Assembly: GCF_013407955.1 (NCBI RefSeq)
Contig: NZ_JACCBU010000001.1
Coordinates: 620,001-684,000 of the forward strand
Reading direction: 5' to 3'
Source: Microlunatus parietis
GTDB taxonomy: Bacteria > Actinomycetota > Actinomycetes > Propionibacteriales > Propionibacteriaceae
DNA length: 64,000 nt
Shown here: positions 35,799 to 45,177 of the stretch, piece by piece
How the letters are laid out: every line of letters begins with the position of its first letter
Numbering within the stretch: position 1 is the stretch's first letter
Notes under the pieces: generated by a model
Databases searched by the model: none
What the model saw: only the letters and a program-made list of their open reading frames with translations
What the model was told of the DNA's origin: nothing
Made by a program: the position numbers and the translations under genes

Positions 35799-35872
35799 TC
35801 GAACGTGACGTTCGAACCGCCGACACGCCGGTCGAACAGATGTTTGAATTTGTCGGACCGCTTCTCTACTGT
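35799..35872 (+). promoter_or_regulatory. lexA promoter with two LexA boxes
   Basis: Box 1 at 35799-35815 is TCGAAC-GTGAC-GTTCGA: both arms perfect but with a 5-base instead of 4-base spacer. Box 2 at 35832-35847 is TCGAAC-AGAT-GTTTGA, one mismatch. Box 2 overlaps a likely -35 element TTGAAT (35844-35849), which is 17 bp from -10 TACTGT (35867-35872). LexA binding here would block its own transcription. Confidence 0.75.
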
Positions 35873-35879
35873 CAGGTGC

Positions 35880-36746
35880 ATGGCGAAGCGCGACGACAAG
35901 GCATCGGACAAGAAGCGGGGCCCGGCGGCGACGCGGTCGCGGGCGACCGACGACGCATCGAAGACCCCGGCCACCCCGGCGCGCCGTCGCGGCCGGCCGC
36001 GGGACGCCGACGTCGCGGCCGAGCTCGGCGCGACCGTGAGCTCGCTGCCGGACGGCCCGATCGACGCCGCCGGCCTGACGCCGCGGCAGCGCCGGGTGCT
36101 CGAGGTCATCAAGGAGACGGTCGAGGCCCGCGGCTATCCGCCGAGCATCCGGGAGATGGGTGACGCGGTCGGGCTGGCCAGCTCGTCCAGCGTCGCGCAC
36201 CAGTTGAAGGTGCTCGAGGCCAAGGGCTTCCTGCGCCGCGACCCGAACCGGCCGCGGGCGCTCGAGGTGCTGCTGCCGGGCGACCCGGCCGCTGCCGCGG
36301 TGGCGCGACCGGTCTCGGCGGCCACCGAGTCCGAGTTCGACGAGTCGGAGGTCGGCAACAACTTCCCGGCACCGGTGCACGTCCCGGTGCTGGGCCGGAT
36401 CGCGGCCGGCGGTCCGATCCTGGCCGAGGAGCAGGTGCAGGACGTGTTCGCGCTGCCCCGCCAGCTGGTCGGCGACGGCGAGCTCTTCCTGCTCGAAGTC
36501 CGCGGCGACTCCATGGTCGATGCGGCGATCTGTGACGGCGACTGGGTGGTGGTGCGGAAGGCGCAGACCGCCGAGAACGGTGACATCGTCGCCGCCCTGC
36601 TGGACACCGAGGCGACGGTCAAGACGTTCAAGCGGACCGGCAACCAGGTCTGGCTGATGCCGCACAACCCCGCCTACGACCCGATCGACGGCAACCACGC
36701 CACGATCCTCGGCAAGGTCGTCGCCGTGCTCCGCCGGCTCGGCTGA
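35880..36746 (+). CDS. lexA: SOS regulator LexA
   Basis: A 288-residue repressor-protease. After a basic ~60-residue N-terminal extension containing an AT-hook-like RRRGRPRD, the winged helix-turn-helix is [20 protein letters not shown] with [15 protein letters not shown]. The self-cleavage site lies in [15 protein letters not shown], the catalytic serine in [13 protein letters not shown] at ~205 and the catalytic lysine in EATVKTFKR at ~245. ATG 35880 is preceded by a weak ribosome site and by the LexA boxes described. Most LexA proteins are ~200-240 residues, so the N-terminus is long, as in several actinobacteria. Confidence 0.96.
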   Translation: MAKRDDKASDKKRGPAATRSRATDDASKTPATPARRRGRPRDADVAAELGATVSSLPDGPIDAAGLTPRQRRVLEVIKETVEARGYPPSIREMGDAVGLASSSSVAHQLKVLEAKGFLRRDPNRPRALEVLLPGDPAAAAVARPVSAATESEFDESEVGNNFPAPVHVPVLGRIAAGGPILAEEQVQDVFALPRQLVGDGELFLLEVRGDSMVDAAICDGDWVVVRKAQTAENGDIVAALLDTEATVKTFKRTGNQVWLMPHNPAYDPIDGNHATILGKVVAVLRRLG

Positions 36747-36800
36747 TCACCAGCGCCTCAGGCGCGCAGTCCGGCGCTCGCCATGATCGACTTCCGGGTG

Positions 36801-36835
36801 CTGTCCTTGATCACGAAGACGTGAACCAAGGACAG
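36801..36835. terminator. Bidirectional hairpin terminator between lexA and the IclR gene
   Basis: CTGTCCTTG (36801-36809) pairs perfectly with CAAGGACAG (36827-36835), and inside it TCACG pairs with CGTGA around AAGA. There is no long T run. The position between two convergent genes supports a shared terminator. Confidence 0.6.
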
Positions 36836-36846
36836 GAACGACCCGA

Positions 36847-37614
36847 CTACCGGATCCCCTCGGCCCGCAGCGTGCGCTCCAGCCGCCGGGCATGGTCGAT
36901 CAAGGCGTCGGTCACCTTGGCCAGCTCGGCCGGCTCGTCGGCCACCTCGACCGGAAGCGTGCAGCTCATCGCATCGGTGGCCGGGATCCGGTAACTGACG
37001 ACGGTCGCGACGCAGGCGATGCCGAGCACCCCCTCCTCCCGTTCCATGGCCCAGCCCCGGTCCCGCGCCAGGTCCAACTGGCGGTGCAGCTGACGCCGAT
37101 CGGTCACCGTGTGCTCTGTCGCGGCCGTCAGCCGCTGCGGCAGCAGCTCGTCGACCTCCGCCGGAGTGAGCTCGGCGAGCAGCGCCTTGCCGAGTGCGGT
37201 CATGTGGGCCGGCCGCCGGCGCCCGACCTGATAGGCGCAGTAGACCCCGTCGTCGTAGTCGTGGCTGGCCAGGTAGAGCACGGACGAACCGTCCCGGCGC
37301 GCGTAGTGGGCCGCATGCTCGACCTCCCGGGAGAGCGCATCCAACGCCTTGGCGACGTACGTCGTCGCGGGATCCCGGTCCAGGTACGCCGTGCCGGAAC
37401 TCAGCGCGTCCGGACCGATCCCGAACGCTGATCCGGTCGAGTCCGACTCGATCCAGCCGAGGTCGCGGAGCGTGCGGACCAGGGCGTACAGGCTCGATCG
37501 CGGATAGCCCAGCCGCTCCTGCAGCTCAGGCAGCGTGAGCAGTTCCGGCGACGCGGCCAGAACTTCGAGGAGCCGGATGGCGCGTTCGGCCGACTTGACC
37601 GGTCGATAGTCCAT
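36847..37614 (-). CDS. IclR family transcriptional regulator
   Basis: A 255-residue regulator. The N-terminal winged helix is VKSAERAIRLLEVLAASPEL with LPELQERLGYPRSSLYALVR; the effector domain follows with SVLYLASHDYDDGVYCAY, GRRRPAHMTALGKALLAELT and REEGVLGIACVATVVSY. ATG 37614 is chosen since GGAAGGTGG lies just upstream; the longer frame adds 17 residues without one. It is divergent from the transporter/Kdu operon and probably represses it, as IclR relatives such as KdgR do for uronate catabolism (inference). Confidence 0.88.
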   Translation of the reverse strand: MDYRPVKSAERAIRLLEVLAASPELLTLPELQERLGYPRSSLYALVRTLRDLGWIESDSTGSAFGIGPDALSSGTAYLDRDPATTYVAKALDALSREVEHAAHYARRDGSSVLYLASHDYDDGVYCAYQVGRRRPAHMTALGKALLAELTPAEVDELLPQRLTAATEHTVTDRRQLHRQLDLARDRGWAMEREEGVLGIACVATVVSYRIPATDAMSCTLPVEVADEPAELAKVTDALIDHARRLERTLRAEGIR

Positions 37615-37685
37615 CGGTCCACCTTCCGAGGTACCGGGGTTGACAGTGCGGAACCGAGCATACATTCTAAGTTTCTGGAAGCAGT

Positions 37686-37713
37686 CTACATATGAGGATT
37701 GAAACTACATATG
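37686..37713. promoter_or_regulatory. Direct repeats CTACATATG, candidate IclR operator
   Basis: CTACATATG occurs at 37686-37694 and again at 37705-37713, 19 bp apart, each containing the palindrome CATATG. The pair lies in the AT-rich centre of the divergent IclR/transporter region, about 70 bp from either gene. Two half-turn-spaced sites would suit a dimer-of-dimers IclR regulator. Confidence 0.5.
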
Positions 37714-37743
37714 TGGACAACACCGCGACGAAGGAGTTGTGCG

Positions 37744-37785
37744 ATGACCGCGACCGACCCCGGACCCGCACCGGGCGTCCTGTGA
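37744..37785 (+). CDS. Possible 13-codon leader ORF overlapping the permease start
   Basis: ATG at 37744 with an ideal AAGGAG at 37731-37736 opens a 13-residue frame (MTATDPGPAPGVL) whose stop overlaps the GTG of the permease gene as GTGA. The permease GTG has no good ribosome site of its own, so reading it may depend on translation of this short ORF. It is too short to be judged by composition. Confidence 0.4.
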   Translation: MTATDPGPAPGVL

Positions 37786-38774
37786 TCACCTACCTGTTAC
37801 GCCGGGTCGCGTTCATGGTCGTGACGGTGCTGGCGATCTCGGTGGCCTCGTTCGCGATCATCCAGTTGCCGCCGGGTGACTACCTGACCGCGCTGCAGGC
37901 TCAGCTGGCCTCCCAGGGTGACTCGATCAACGAGGCCCAGCTGAGGGCACTCGAGGCGCGGTACGGGCTGAACGACCCGATCTACGTGCAGTACCTGAAA
38001 TGGATCGGCGGCATCCTGCTGCACGGCGACTTCGGCCAGTCCTTCGAATGGAACCGGCCGGTCGCCGACCTGCTGGCCGACCGGCTCCCGCTGACCATCG
38101 GCATCTCGGTCCTCACCCTGCTCTTCACCTGGGCGGTCGCCTTCCCGATCGGCGTCTATTCCGCCGTCAAGCCGTACTCGATCGGCGACTACACGGTCAC
38201 CACGCTGGGCTTCCTCGGGCTGGCGATTCCGAACTTCCTGCTGGCGTTGATCTTGATGTTCATCGCCTTCAAGGTGTTCGGCCAGGACCTCGGCGGGCTG
38301 TTCTCCCCCGAGTTCGCCGCGTCGGACTGGAATCTGGGCAAGCTCTTGGACCTGTTCTCCCACCTGTGGGTGCCGGTCGTGGTGCTCGGCACCGCCGGCA
38401 CCGCGGGGCTGATCCGCATCCTGCGGGCCAACCTGCTCGACGAACTGCGCAAGCCCTACGTGGTGGCAGCCCGGGCCCGCGGCGCCCACGAGCGACGACT
38501 GGTGATCAAGTATCCGCTCCGGGTGGCGCTCAACCCGTTCATCTCGACCGTCGGCTGGGTGCTGCCGGCCCTCATCTCCGGCGAGGTGATCGTCGCCCAG
38601 GTGCTGTCCCTGCCGACCACCGGCCCGGTGATGCTGCAGGCCCTGCTCAGCCAGGACATGTACCTCGCCGGCAGCGTGCTCTTCATCGTCAGCGTGCTCA
38701 CGGTGATCGGCACCTTCCTGTCCGACCTCCTGCTGGCCTGGATCGATCCCCGAGTGAGGCACGGCCATGGCTGA
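37782..38774 (+). CDS. ABC transporter permease, DppB/OppB type
   Basis: A 330-residue six-segment permease. The start YLLRRVAFMVVTVLAISVAS with FAIIQLPPGDYL is typical, and the EAA loop that docks the ATPase is PYVVAARARGAHERRLVIKY at ~220. GTG 37782 is chosen as the start because it gives the usual short N-terminus; the longer frame from 37692 adds 30 residues of poor quality that overlap the promoter region. The gene opens the IclR-controlled operon. The substrate is inferred from the KduI/KduD genes downstream to be a uronate oligosaccharide rather than a peptide. Confidence 0.88.
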   Translation: MITYLLRRVAFMVVTVLAISVASFAIIQLPPGDYLTALQAQLASQGDSINEAQLRALEARYGLNDPIYVQYLKWIGGILLHGDFGQSFEWNRPVADLLADRLPLTIGISVLTLLFTWAVAFPIGVYSAVKPYSIGDYTVTTLGFLGLAIPNFLLALILMFIAFKVFGQDLGGLFSPEFAASDWNLGKLLDLFSHLWVPVVVLGTAGTAGLIRILRANLLDELRKPYVVAARARGAHERRLVIKYPLRVALNPFISTVGWVLPALISGEVIVAQVLSLPTTGPVMLQALLSQDMYLAGSVLFIVSVLTVIGTFLSDLLLAWIDPRVRHGHG

Positions 38775-39951
38775 ACATCGACTGCTCCCCGAATCCGTAC
38801 CGGCCGGCCCGTCGGCGACCGCCGTCGCCGAGGAACCGGCGTCGCATCGTGATCATGACGACGTCGTCGCGGTGGCCCCGCAGTGGAAGCTCGTGGTCTG
38901 GAGCTTCCGGCGGCACCGGATGGCCGTCGTCGGCCTGGTGATCACCGTGATCATCTATCTGATCGCCCTGTTCGCGAACTTCCTGGCCCCGTTCTCCAGC
39001 GGGCACCTCGATCCCGGCTACACGTACGCGCCGCCGCAGCAGCTGCACATCGTCGACACGTCCGGTGGCCGTACCGAATTCGGCCTGTACGTCCACGGCC
39101 TGACCAGCGTGCAGGACCAGGAGACGCTGAAACTGACCTTCACGGTCGACCCGACCCAGAAGATCCCGGTCGGGTTGTTCGTCAAGGGCGAGGAGTACCG
39201 GCTGTTCGGGTTCATCCCGGCCGACCGCCACCTGATCGGGCCGGTGACGCCGGGCCAGCCGATGTTCCTGCTCGGCGCGGACCGGACCGGCCACGACCTG
39301 CTCTCCAGAATGATCTTGGGAACCCAGATCTCGATGTCGATCGGCCTGGTCGGGGTCGCCATCGCATTCCTGATCGGGGTCACCCTCGGCGGGATCTCCG
39401 GCTACGTCGGCGGCCGTACCGACATGATCATCCAGCGGATCGTCGAGTTCTTCATGTCCTTCCCCACCCTGCCGCTCTGGCTCGCCCTCGCGGCGGCGTT
39501 GCCGGCGGACTGGGGTCCACTGACCCGCTATTTCGCGATCACGATCATCCTGTCCATGATCGCCTGGACCGACCTGGCCCGGGTCGTCCGCGGGCGCTTC
39601 CTGTCGCTGCGCGAGGAGCAGTTCGTCGAGGCCGCGACGCTGGACGGCTCCCGGCGGGCCCGGACGATCTTCCGGCACATGCTGCCCTCGTTCAGCAGCC
39701 ACCTGATCGCCTCGCTGACCCTCTCGATCCCGGGAATGATCTTGGCCGAGACCGCGCTGAGCTTCCTCGGCCTCGGCCTGCAGGCACCGGTCGTGTCCTG
39801 GGGCGTGCTGCTCCAGGAGGCCCAGAACGTACGCACGCTGGCCGATGCGCCCTGGCTGCTGGTGCCCGGCCTCGCCGTCGTGGTGGCCGTACTGTCCCTG
39901 AACTTCCTCGGCGACGGGCTCCGCGACGCCGCCGACCCCTACCGGCGATGA
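38767..39951 (+). CDS. ABC transporter permease, DppC/OppC type
   Basis: A 394-residue permease overlapping the previous gene by 8 bp. The first membrane segment follows FRRHRMAVVGLVITVIIYLI; a ~150-residue outer loop after it (to ~175) is larger than usual for DppC and is shared by OppC-like sugar permeases. The core LLGADRTGHDLLSRMILGTQ and the EAA loop EEQFVEAATLDGSRRARTIF are clear, as is ILAETALSFLGLGLQAPV near the end. Confidence 0.88.
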   Translation: MAEHRLLPESVPAGPSATAVAEEPASHRDHDDVVAVAPQWKLVVWSFRRHRMAVVGLVITVIIYLIALFANFLAPFSSGHLDPGYTYAPPQQLHIVDTSGGRTEFGLYVHGLTSVQDQETLKLTFTVDPTQKIPVGLFVKGEEYRLFGFIPADRHLIGPVTPGQPMFLLGADRTGHDLLSRMILGTQISMSIGLVGVAIAFLIGVTLGGISGYVGGRTDMIIQRIVEFFMSFPTLPLWLALAAALPADWGPLTRYFAITIILSMIAWTDLARVVRGRFLSLREEQFVEAATLDGSRRARTIFRHMLPSFSSHLIASLTLSIPGMILAETALSFLGLGLQAPVVSWGVLLQEAQNVRTLADAPWLLVPGLAVVVAVLSLNFLGDGLRDAADPYRR

Positions 39952-39961
39952 GGCCCATCTC

Positions 39962-41027
39962 ATGATCGAAAACGCCCTGACCTCCGACCGCCCCCTGCTC
40001 GACATCGTCGACCTCAAGACGCACTTCGTCGGCAGCGAGGGCACCGTGCCCGCGGTCGACGGGGTGAATCTCTCGGTGGGCCGCAACCGCGTCGTCTGCG
40101 TGGTCGGCGAGTCCGGCTGCGGCAAGTCGGTCACCGCACGGTCGGTGCTCCGGCTCGTCGACCCACCCGGACGTCACATCGGCGGGCAGATCCTCTGGTC
40201 CCGGGACGGGACGAGCGAACCGGTCGACCTGGCCGGACTGGACCCGCGCGGCGAACCGATGCGACGGATCCGCGGCAACGAGATCTCGATGGTGTTCCAG
40301 GAGCCGATGGCGTCCCTGTCGCCGATGCACACCATCGGTGATCAGATCGTCGAGGCGATCCGGCTGCACCAGCCGGTCTCCAAGCGGGAGGCCCGGGACC
40401 GCGGCATCGAGCAACTGCGCCCGGGTCGGGATCCCGCGGCCCGAGGACCGGATGGACGCCTATTCCTTCCAGTTGTCCGGCGGGCTCTGCCAGCGAGCCA
40501 TGATCGCGATCGCGCTGGCCTGCCAGCCGGCGCTGCTGATCGCCGACGAACCCACTACCGCGCTCGACGTCACGACCCAGGCCCGGATCCTCGACCTCCT
40601 GCTGGAACTCAAAGAGGACCTGGCGATGTCGATCCTCTTCATCACCCACGACCTCGGTGTGGTGGCCGAGGTAGCCGACGAGGTCGCGGTGATGTACCTC
40701 GGCAAGGTGGTCGAGTACGGCCCGGTGTCGCGGATCTTCCACCAGCCGTCGCATCCGTACACCCGGGCGCTGCTGCGGTCGATCCCCACCTTCGGCCTCG
40801 ACCGCCGGCATCGGCTGCAGGCCATCCCCGGCCTGGTGCCGCATCCGAGCCGGCGGCCGGTCGGCTGCTCGTACCATCCGCGCTGCGACGCGGCCATCGC
40901 CGGCTTCTGCGAGCAGAACGTCCCGGCCACGACCCGACTGGCCGACGATGCGTCGGTCCAGTGCCACCTGTACGACCCGGCCGTCGACGACGCCGGTCGT
41001 CCGGACCCGAGGATGGCGACCCGATGA
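39962..41027 (+). pseudogene. ABC transporter ATPase, DppD type, with frameshift near 40420
   Basis: From ATG 39962 the frame holds the Walker A region ([20 protein letters not shown]) and MVFQEPMASLSPMHTIGDQ. At 40420-40422 a run CCC appears to carry one extra C: homology then moves to the next frame, which continues [20 protein letters not shown], signature [10 protein letters not shown], Walker [15 protein letters not shown] and a C-terminal oligopeptide-ATPase cysteine region ([17 protein letters not shown]). Both halves together give a full ~354-residue protein. Every other gene of the operon is intact, so a sequencing error is quite possible; if real, the transporter lacks one ATPase. 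Confidence 0.8.
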
Positions 41028-42088
41028 CCGAGTCCGTACCCGCCGCTCCGCTGCTCACCGTCAACGACCTGTCGATGGCCTTCCCGATCCGGCGGGGCGT
41101 GTTCAAGCGGACCGTCGGCCAGCTCCGAGCGGTCGACGGGGTCGACCTGACGATCACCGAGGGCGAGACGCTGGGCCTGGTCGGCGAGTCCGGCTGCGGC
41201 AAGACGACCCTCGGCCGGTGCATCGTCCGCAGTTACCGGCCGACGTCCGGCCGGATGCAGTACCGCACGGCGGCCGGGTCGTCGGTCGAGGTCGCCGAGT
41301 TGAGCGGCGAGCCGCTGCGCGACTACCAGCGCGAGGTACGGCTGATCTTCCAGGATCCCTTCTCCTCCTTGAATCCGCGGATGACGCTGCGGGATCTGGT
41401 CGGCGAGCCGCTCCGCACGCACAAGATCGCCACCGGCTCCGAGCTCGACGACCGGGTGGCGGAGATGCTCCGCAAGGTCGGCCTGCGCCCGGACTACCTG
41501 CGCCGCTACCCGCACGCCTTCTCCGGCGGGGAACGGCAGCGGGTGAACATCGCGCGGGCGCTGATCCTGCAGCCCCGGCTGGTGATCGCGGACGAGGCGG
41601 TGTCGGCCCTCGACGTCTCGGTCCGGGCCCAGATCCTCAACCTGCTCCGTGATCTTCAGGAGGAGTTCCGGCTCACCTACCTGTTCATCTCCCACGACCT
41701 CTCCGTGGTTGAGTACCTGTGCGACCGGACCGCGGTGATGTACCTCGGCCGGATCGTCGAGCAGGGCCCGACCCGCGAGCTGTTCCGCGCCCCGCGGCAT
41801 CCCTACACGGAGGCGCTGCTCGGTTCGGTCCCGCGGCCCGACCCGGACCTGCGTGGCCAGGGCCGGCGCAAGCACCTCGCCGAGGATCTTCCCGACCCGG
41901 GCCATCCCCCGTCCGGCTGCCGATTCCACACGCGCTGTCCGTACCGCCGGCCGCAGCGCTGCGCCGACGAGTCACCGGAACTCGGCGCCACCCCGGGTGA
42001 CCGTACGGTCGCCTGCCACTTCGCCGATCAACTCGAGCTGACCGGCATCGCGCCTCACCACCCCGAAGAAGAGGTTCCCGTCCCATGA
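41024..42088 (+). CDS. ABC transporter ATPase, DppF/OppF type
   Basis: A 354-residue cytoplasmic ATPase. Walker [18 protein letters not shown] at ~49, Q-loop [20 protein letters not shown], signature [16 protein letters not shown] and Walker [17 protein letters not shown] are all intact; note FSGGE rather than LSGGQ, normal for this group. The C-terminal segment [20 protein letters not shown] is the usual oligopeptide-ATPase cysteine domain. It starts within the stop of the preceding gene and its own stop overlaps the start of the binding protein. Confidence 0.92.
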   Translation: MTESVPAAPLLTVNDLSMAFPIRRGVFKRTVGQLRAVDGVDLTITEGETLGLVGESGCGKTTLGRCIVRSYRPTSGRMQYRTAAGSSVEVAELSGEPLRDYQREVRLIFQDPFSSLNPRMTLRDLVGEPLRTHKIATGSELDDRVAEMLRKVGLRPDYLRRYPHAFSGGERQRVNIARALILQPRLVIADEAVSALDVSVRAQILNLLRDLQEEFRLTYLFISHDLSVVEYLCDRTAVMYLGRIVEQGPTRELFRAPRHPYTEALLGSVPRPDPDLRGQGRRKHLAEDLPDPGHPPSGCRFHTRCPYRRPQRCADESPELGATPGDRTVACHFADQLELTGIAPHHPEEEVPVP

Positions 42089-44040
42089 ACCAGCACACGC
42101 CCCCGTCCGCCTTCTCCCGGCGCCGCCTGATCCAGGTCGGCGGCGCCACCGTCGCCGCCGCCGCGCTGCCCGGCTGCAGCTTCCTGTCCACCGCGCCGAC
42201 GTCGTCCGGCAACCAAGATCCACAGGCCGGCGCCATCCAGGGCCAGCAGGCGCCCGACCTGGCCAAGCAGGTCGAGGCCGGCGAGCTGCCGCCGCTGGCC
42301 GAGCGGCTGCCCAAGACCCCGGTCGTGATCCCGCCGGTCGAGCAGATCGGCCAGTACGGCGGCAAGTGGCGGACCGCCCTGCTCGGTCCGGCCGACGCCG
42401 CCTGGCTTGATCAACTGTTCAGCGAGCCGATGGTCCGCTGGAACCCGAACATGAACGAGCTGCTGCCGAACGTCGCCGAGTCGTTCGAGGCCGACCCCAC
42501 CGGCGCCAAGTACACGTTCAAGCTGCGCGAGGGGATGCGTTGGTCCGACGGCGCGCCGTTCACCGCCGACGACGTGGTCTTCGCCCAGAACGACGTCTAC
42601 AACAACGAGGAACTGTCCGTGCTCGGCGACACCGTGGTCACCGCGACCAAGGTGGACGAGCTGACCGTCACCCTCACCCTGAGCAAGCCGCACTCGCTGT
42701 GGCTGGAGAGCGGGCTCGGAGGGGGCCTGGTCACCAAGCCCAAGCACTATCTGGAGCAGTTCCACAAGAAGTACAACCCCAAGATCAATGATCTTGTGAA
42801 GAAGGAGGGCGCCGCGGACTGGGTCGAGCTGTTCGGGCGCAAGGGCGGCGGCATCGAGGGCACCCCGTACAACGCGGTGTGGCAGAACCCGGAGCTGCCG
42901 CGGCTGCACGCCTGGGGCCCGGCCACCGTGCTCGGCGAGGGCGGCAGCACCACCTTCGTCCGCAACCCCTACTACTGGAAGACCGACCCGGAGGGGAACC
43001 AGCTCCCCTACATCGACGCGGTCGAGTTCACGATCATCCAGGACGAGGAGGTGATGCTGCTCAAGGCCCAGAACGGCCAGTTCGACATGCACTTCCGGCA
43101 CTTCAACACGTCGCAGAACAAGCCCGTTCTGGCCGACGGCCGGGAGAAGGGCAAGTACCGGTTCTTCGACACCAGCCCGGAGATCATGAACAATGCGTTG
43201 ATCATCTTCAACCTCAGCCACAAGAACCCGGTGCGGCGGGAGATCTTCAACAACCTCGACTTCCGGATCGGGCTGTCGTACGCGCTGAACCGGGACGAGA
43301 TCATCCAGGTCGCCCACCAGCGCCAGGGCGAGCCGTGGCAGGCCGCGCCCCGGCCGGAGTCGCCGTTCTACGACGAGACGTTCGCCAAGCAGTACACGGA
43401 GTTCGATCTCGACAAGGCCAACGAGCACCTCGACAAGGCCGGCTACCGACGGGACGGGCAGGGCCGGCGGATCGGCCCGGACGGCAAGCCGATCGCCTTC
43501 AACATGGCGTTCGCGGCCGGTTCGGTCGCGAAGCCGTCCGACACGCTGGAGCTGGTGCGCAAGCACTGGCAGGAGGTCGGCATCGACGCCCGGCTGCAGC
43601 CCCAGGAACGATCACTGCTGGCCTCCCAGAACGAGTCCAACGACAGCGACGTGTACGCCTGGGAGGGCGACGGCGGGCTCAACCCGACCCAGGTGCCGGA
43701 CTGGTACTTCCCCGACCCGGCCTACCTGACCTTCGCCCGCGGCTGGTCGATCTGGTCCGAGGATCCGAAGGGCGAGGACGCGATGGAGCCGCCGGCCGAG
43801 ATCAAGCGGCAGTTCGAGCTGTACGACCAGGTGAAGGCCACCACCGGCCGGGCCAAGCAGGTCGAGTTGACCAAGGAGATCCTCAAGATCGCCCAGGAGA
43901 ACTTCTGGGTGATGGGCACCGTGCTGACCCCGGTCAGCTACGGCATCGCCAGCGAACGCTTCCGCAACGTCCCGGTGCCGGTCGACCCGGCCCAGCCCTT
44001 TTACCAGATCGACGTGTGCCAGTCCTACTTCAGCAGCTGA
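42085..44040 (+). CDS. ABC transporter solute-binding lipoprotein (family 5), long form
   Basis: A 651-residue receptor. FSRRRLIQVGGATVAAAALP followed by GC at residue ~30 is a twin-arginine lipoprotein signal. The family-5 core is clear (TFKLREGMRWSDGAPFTADD, RNPYYWKTDPEGNQLPYIDA) and GNQLPYIDAVEF is typical of the long (~600+) subgroup found in plant-polysaccharide clusters. It is the receptor for the transporter encoded just upstream and overlaps the ATPase gene by 4 bp. Confidence 0.9.
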   Translation: MNQHTPPSAFSRRRLIQVGGATVAAAALPGCSFLSTAPTSSGNQDPQAGAIQGQQAPDLAKQVEAGELPPLAERLPKTPVVIPPVEQIGQYGGKWRTALLGPADAAWLDQLFSEPMVRWNPNMNELLPNVAESFEADPTGAKYTFKLREGMRWSDGAPFTADDVVFAQNDVYNNEELSVLGDTVVTATKVDELTVTLTLSKPHSLWLESGLGGGLVTKPKHYLEQFHKKYNPKINDLVKKEGAADWVELFGRKGGGIEGTPYNAVWQNPELPRLHAWGPATVLGEGGSTTFVRNPYYWKTDPEGNQLPYIDAVEFTIIQDEEVMLLKAQNGQFDMHFRHFNTSQNKPVLADGREKGKYRFFDTSPEIMNNALIIFNLSHKNPVRREIFNNLDFRIGLSYALNRDEIIQVAHQRQGEPWQAAPRPESPFYDETFAKQYTEFDLDKANEHLDKAGYRRDGQGRRIGPDGKPIAFNMAFAAGSVAKPSDTLELVRKHWQEVGIDARLQPQERSLLASQNESNDSDVYAWEGDGGLNPTQVPDWYFPDPAYLTFARGWSIWSEDPKGEDAMEPPAEIKRQFELYDQVKATTGRAKQVELTKEILKIAQENFWVMGTVLTPVSYGIASERFRNVPVPVDPAQPFYQIDVCQSYFSS

Positions 44041-44076
44041 CCATCCTTGTTCATGATCAACCGGCAGAGAGGCATC

Positions 44077-45177
44077 ATGTCCCTTCATGATCACACCGTC
44101 GTTTCGGTGGAGACCATCAAGATCACGACCCGTTATCCGCGCACGATCGGTCGTAACGCCAGGCTGGGCAGCCACGGCGACGGTCCGACCAGCGACGCCG
44201 CGATCATCAGGACCGACACCGGCCGGGCCGGCTGGGGACTCCTCGCCGGCCCGGCGGCCGATCCGGGCACCGTGGTCGGCCGTCCGGTCGGTGACCTGTT
44301 CGACGAGGAGGACGGTGTCCCGGACGAGCACCGGTGGCTCGACTTCGCGCTGCACGACCTGGCCGGCGTCATCCTGGACCAGCCCGTGTACGCGTTGCTC
44401 GGCGCCGCCGGCTCGCCGACGGTGCCGTGCTACGACGGCGGCATCTACTTCGCCGACCTGGACCCGGACGACGCGCCGCGCGGCATCGACGCCGTCCTGG
44501 GCCACTGTGCCGACGACACCGGCCTCGGGTTCACCGACTTCAAGCTCAAGATCGGCCGGGGCAACCGGTGGATGGAGCGAGAGACCGGCGACGAGCGCGA
44601 CATCGCGGTGACCCGGGCGGTACGCGCGGCGTACCCCGAGGCCCGGATTCTGGTGGACGCCAACGACGGCTACGACCTGGACGGCTTCCTGCGCTACCTG
44701 GACGCCGTGGCCGACTGCAACCTCTATTGGGTCGAGGAACCGTTCCTGGACAGCGCTGCCGACCTGGCGGCGCTGCGGAAACACCTCGACCGGGTCAGCC
44801 CGAAGACGCTGATCGCCGACGGCGAGTCCCATCCCGACGTCGACAAGCTGCTGGACATCGCCGCCGACGGCGCCCTCGACATGATGCTGATGGACGTCGT
44901 CTCGTACGGCCTGACCCCCTGGCGCCGGCTGATGCCGACGGTGGCGAAGGCCGGCGCGCAGGCGTCGCCGCATGCCTGGGGACTGCCGCTGAAGACCTTG
45001 TACGCGGCGCAGCTGGCCGCCGGGCTCGGCAACGTGCCCATCGTGGAAGGAGTTCCGGGCGACACCGTCGACGTGGACACCGGCCGGTACCTGATCAAGG
45101 ACGGCCTGATCACCGTCCCCGACCAGCCGGGCTTCGGCATCCCCGTCCCGGACCAGCTGAACTCAGGAGCGTCGTGA
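44077..45177 (+). CDS. Enolase-superfamily (mandelate racemase/sugar-acid dehydratase type) enzyme
   Basis: A 366-residue enzyme. Catalytic features in order: FKLKIGRGNRW (KxK base) at ~155, metal ligands in ILVDANDGYDLDG (~190), YWVEEPFLDS (~218) and LIADGESHPDVD (~246), and the histidine in ASPHAWGLPL at ~297. Such enzymes abstract the alpha proton of a sugar acid to dehydrate or epimerise it. Next to KduI and KduD a role in uronate or aldonate breakdown is likely, but the substrate is unknown. ATG 44077 is preferred because GAGAGG lies five bases upstream. Confidence 0.8.
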   Translation: MSLHDHTVVSVETIKITTRYPRTIGRNARLGSHGDGPTSDAAIIRTDTGRAGWGLLAGPAADPGTVVGRPVGDLFDEEDGVPDEHRWLDFALHDLAGVILDQPVYALLGAAGSPTVPCYDGGIYFADLDPDDAPRGIDAVLGHCADDTGLGFTDFKLKIGRGNRWMERETGDERDIAVTRAVRAAYPEARILVDANDGYDLDGFLRYLDAVADCNLYWVEEPFLDSAADLAALRKHLDRVSPKTLIADGESHPDVDKLLDIAADGALDMMLMDVVSYGLTPWRRLMPTVAKAGAQASPHAWGLPLKTLYAAQLAAGLGNVPIVEGVPGDTVDVDTGRYLIKDGLITVPDQPGFGIPVPDQLNSGAS

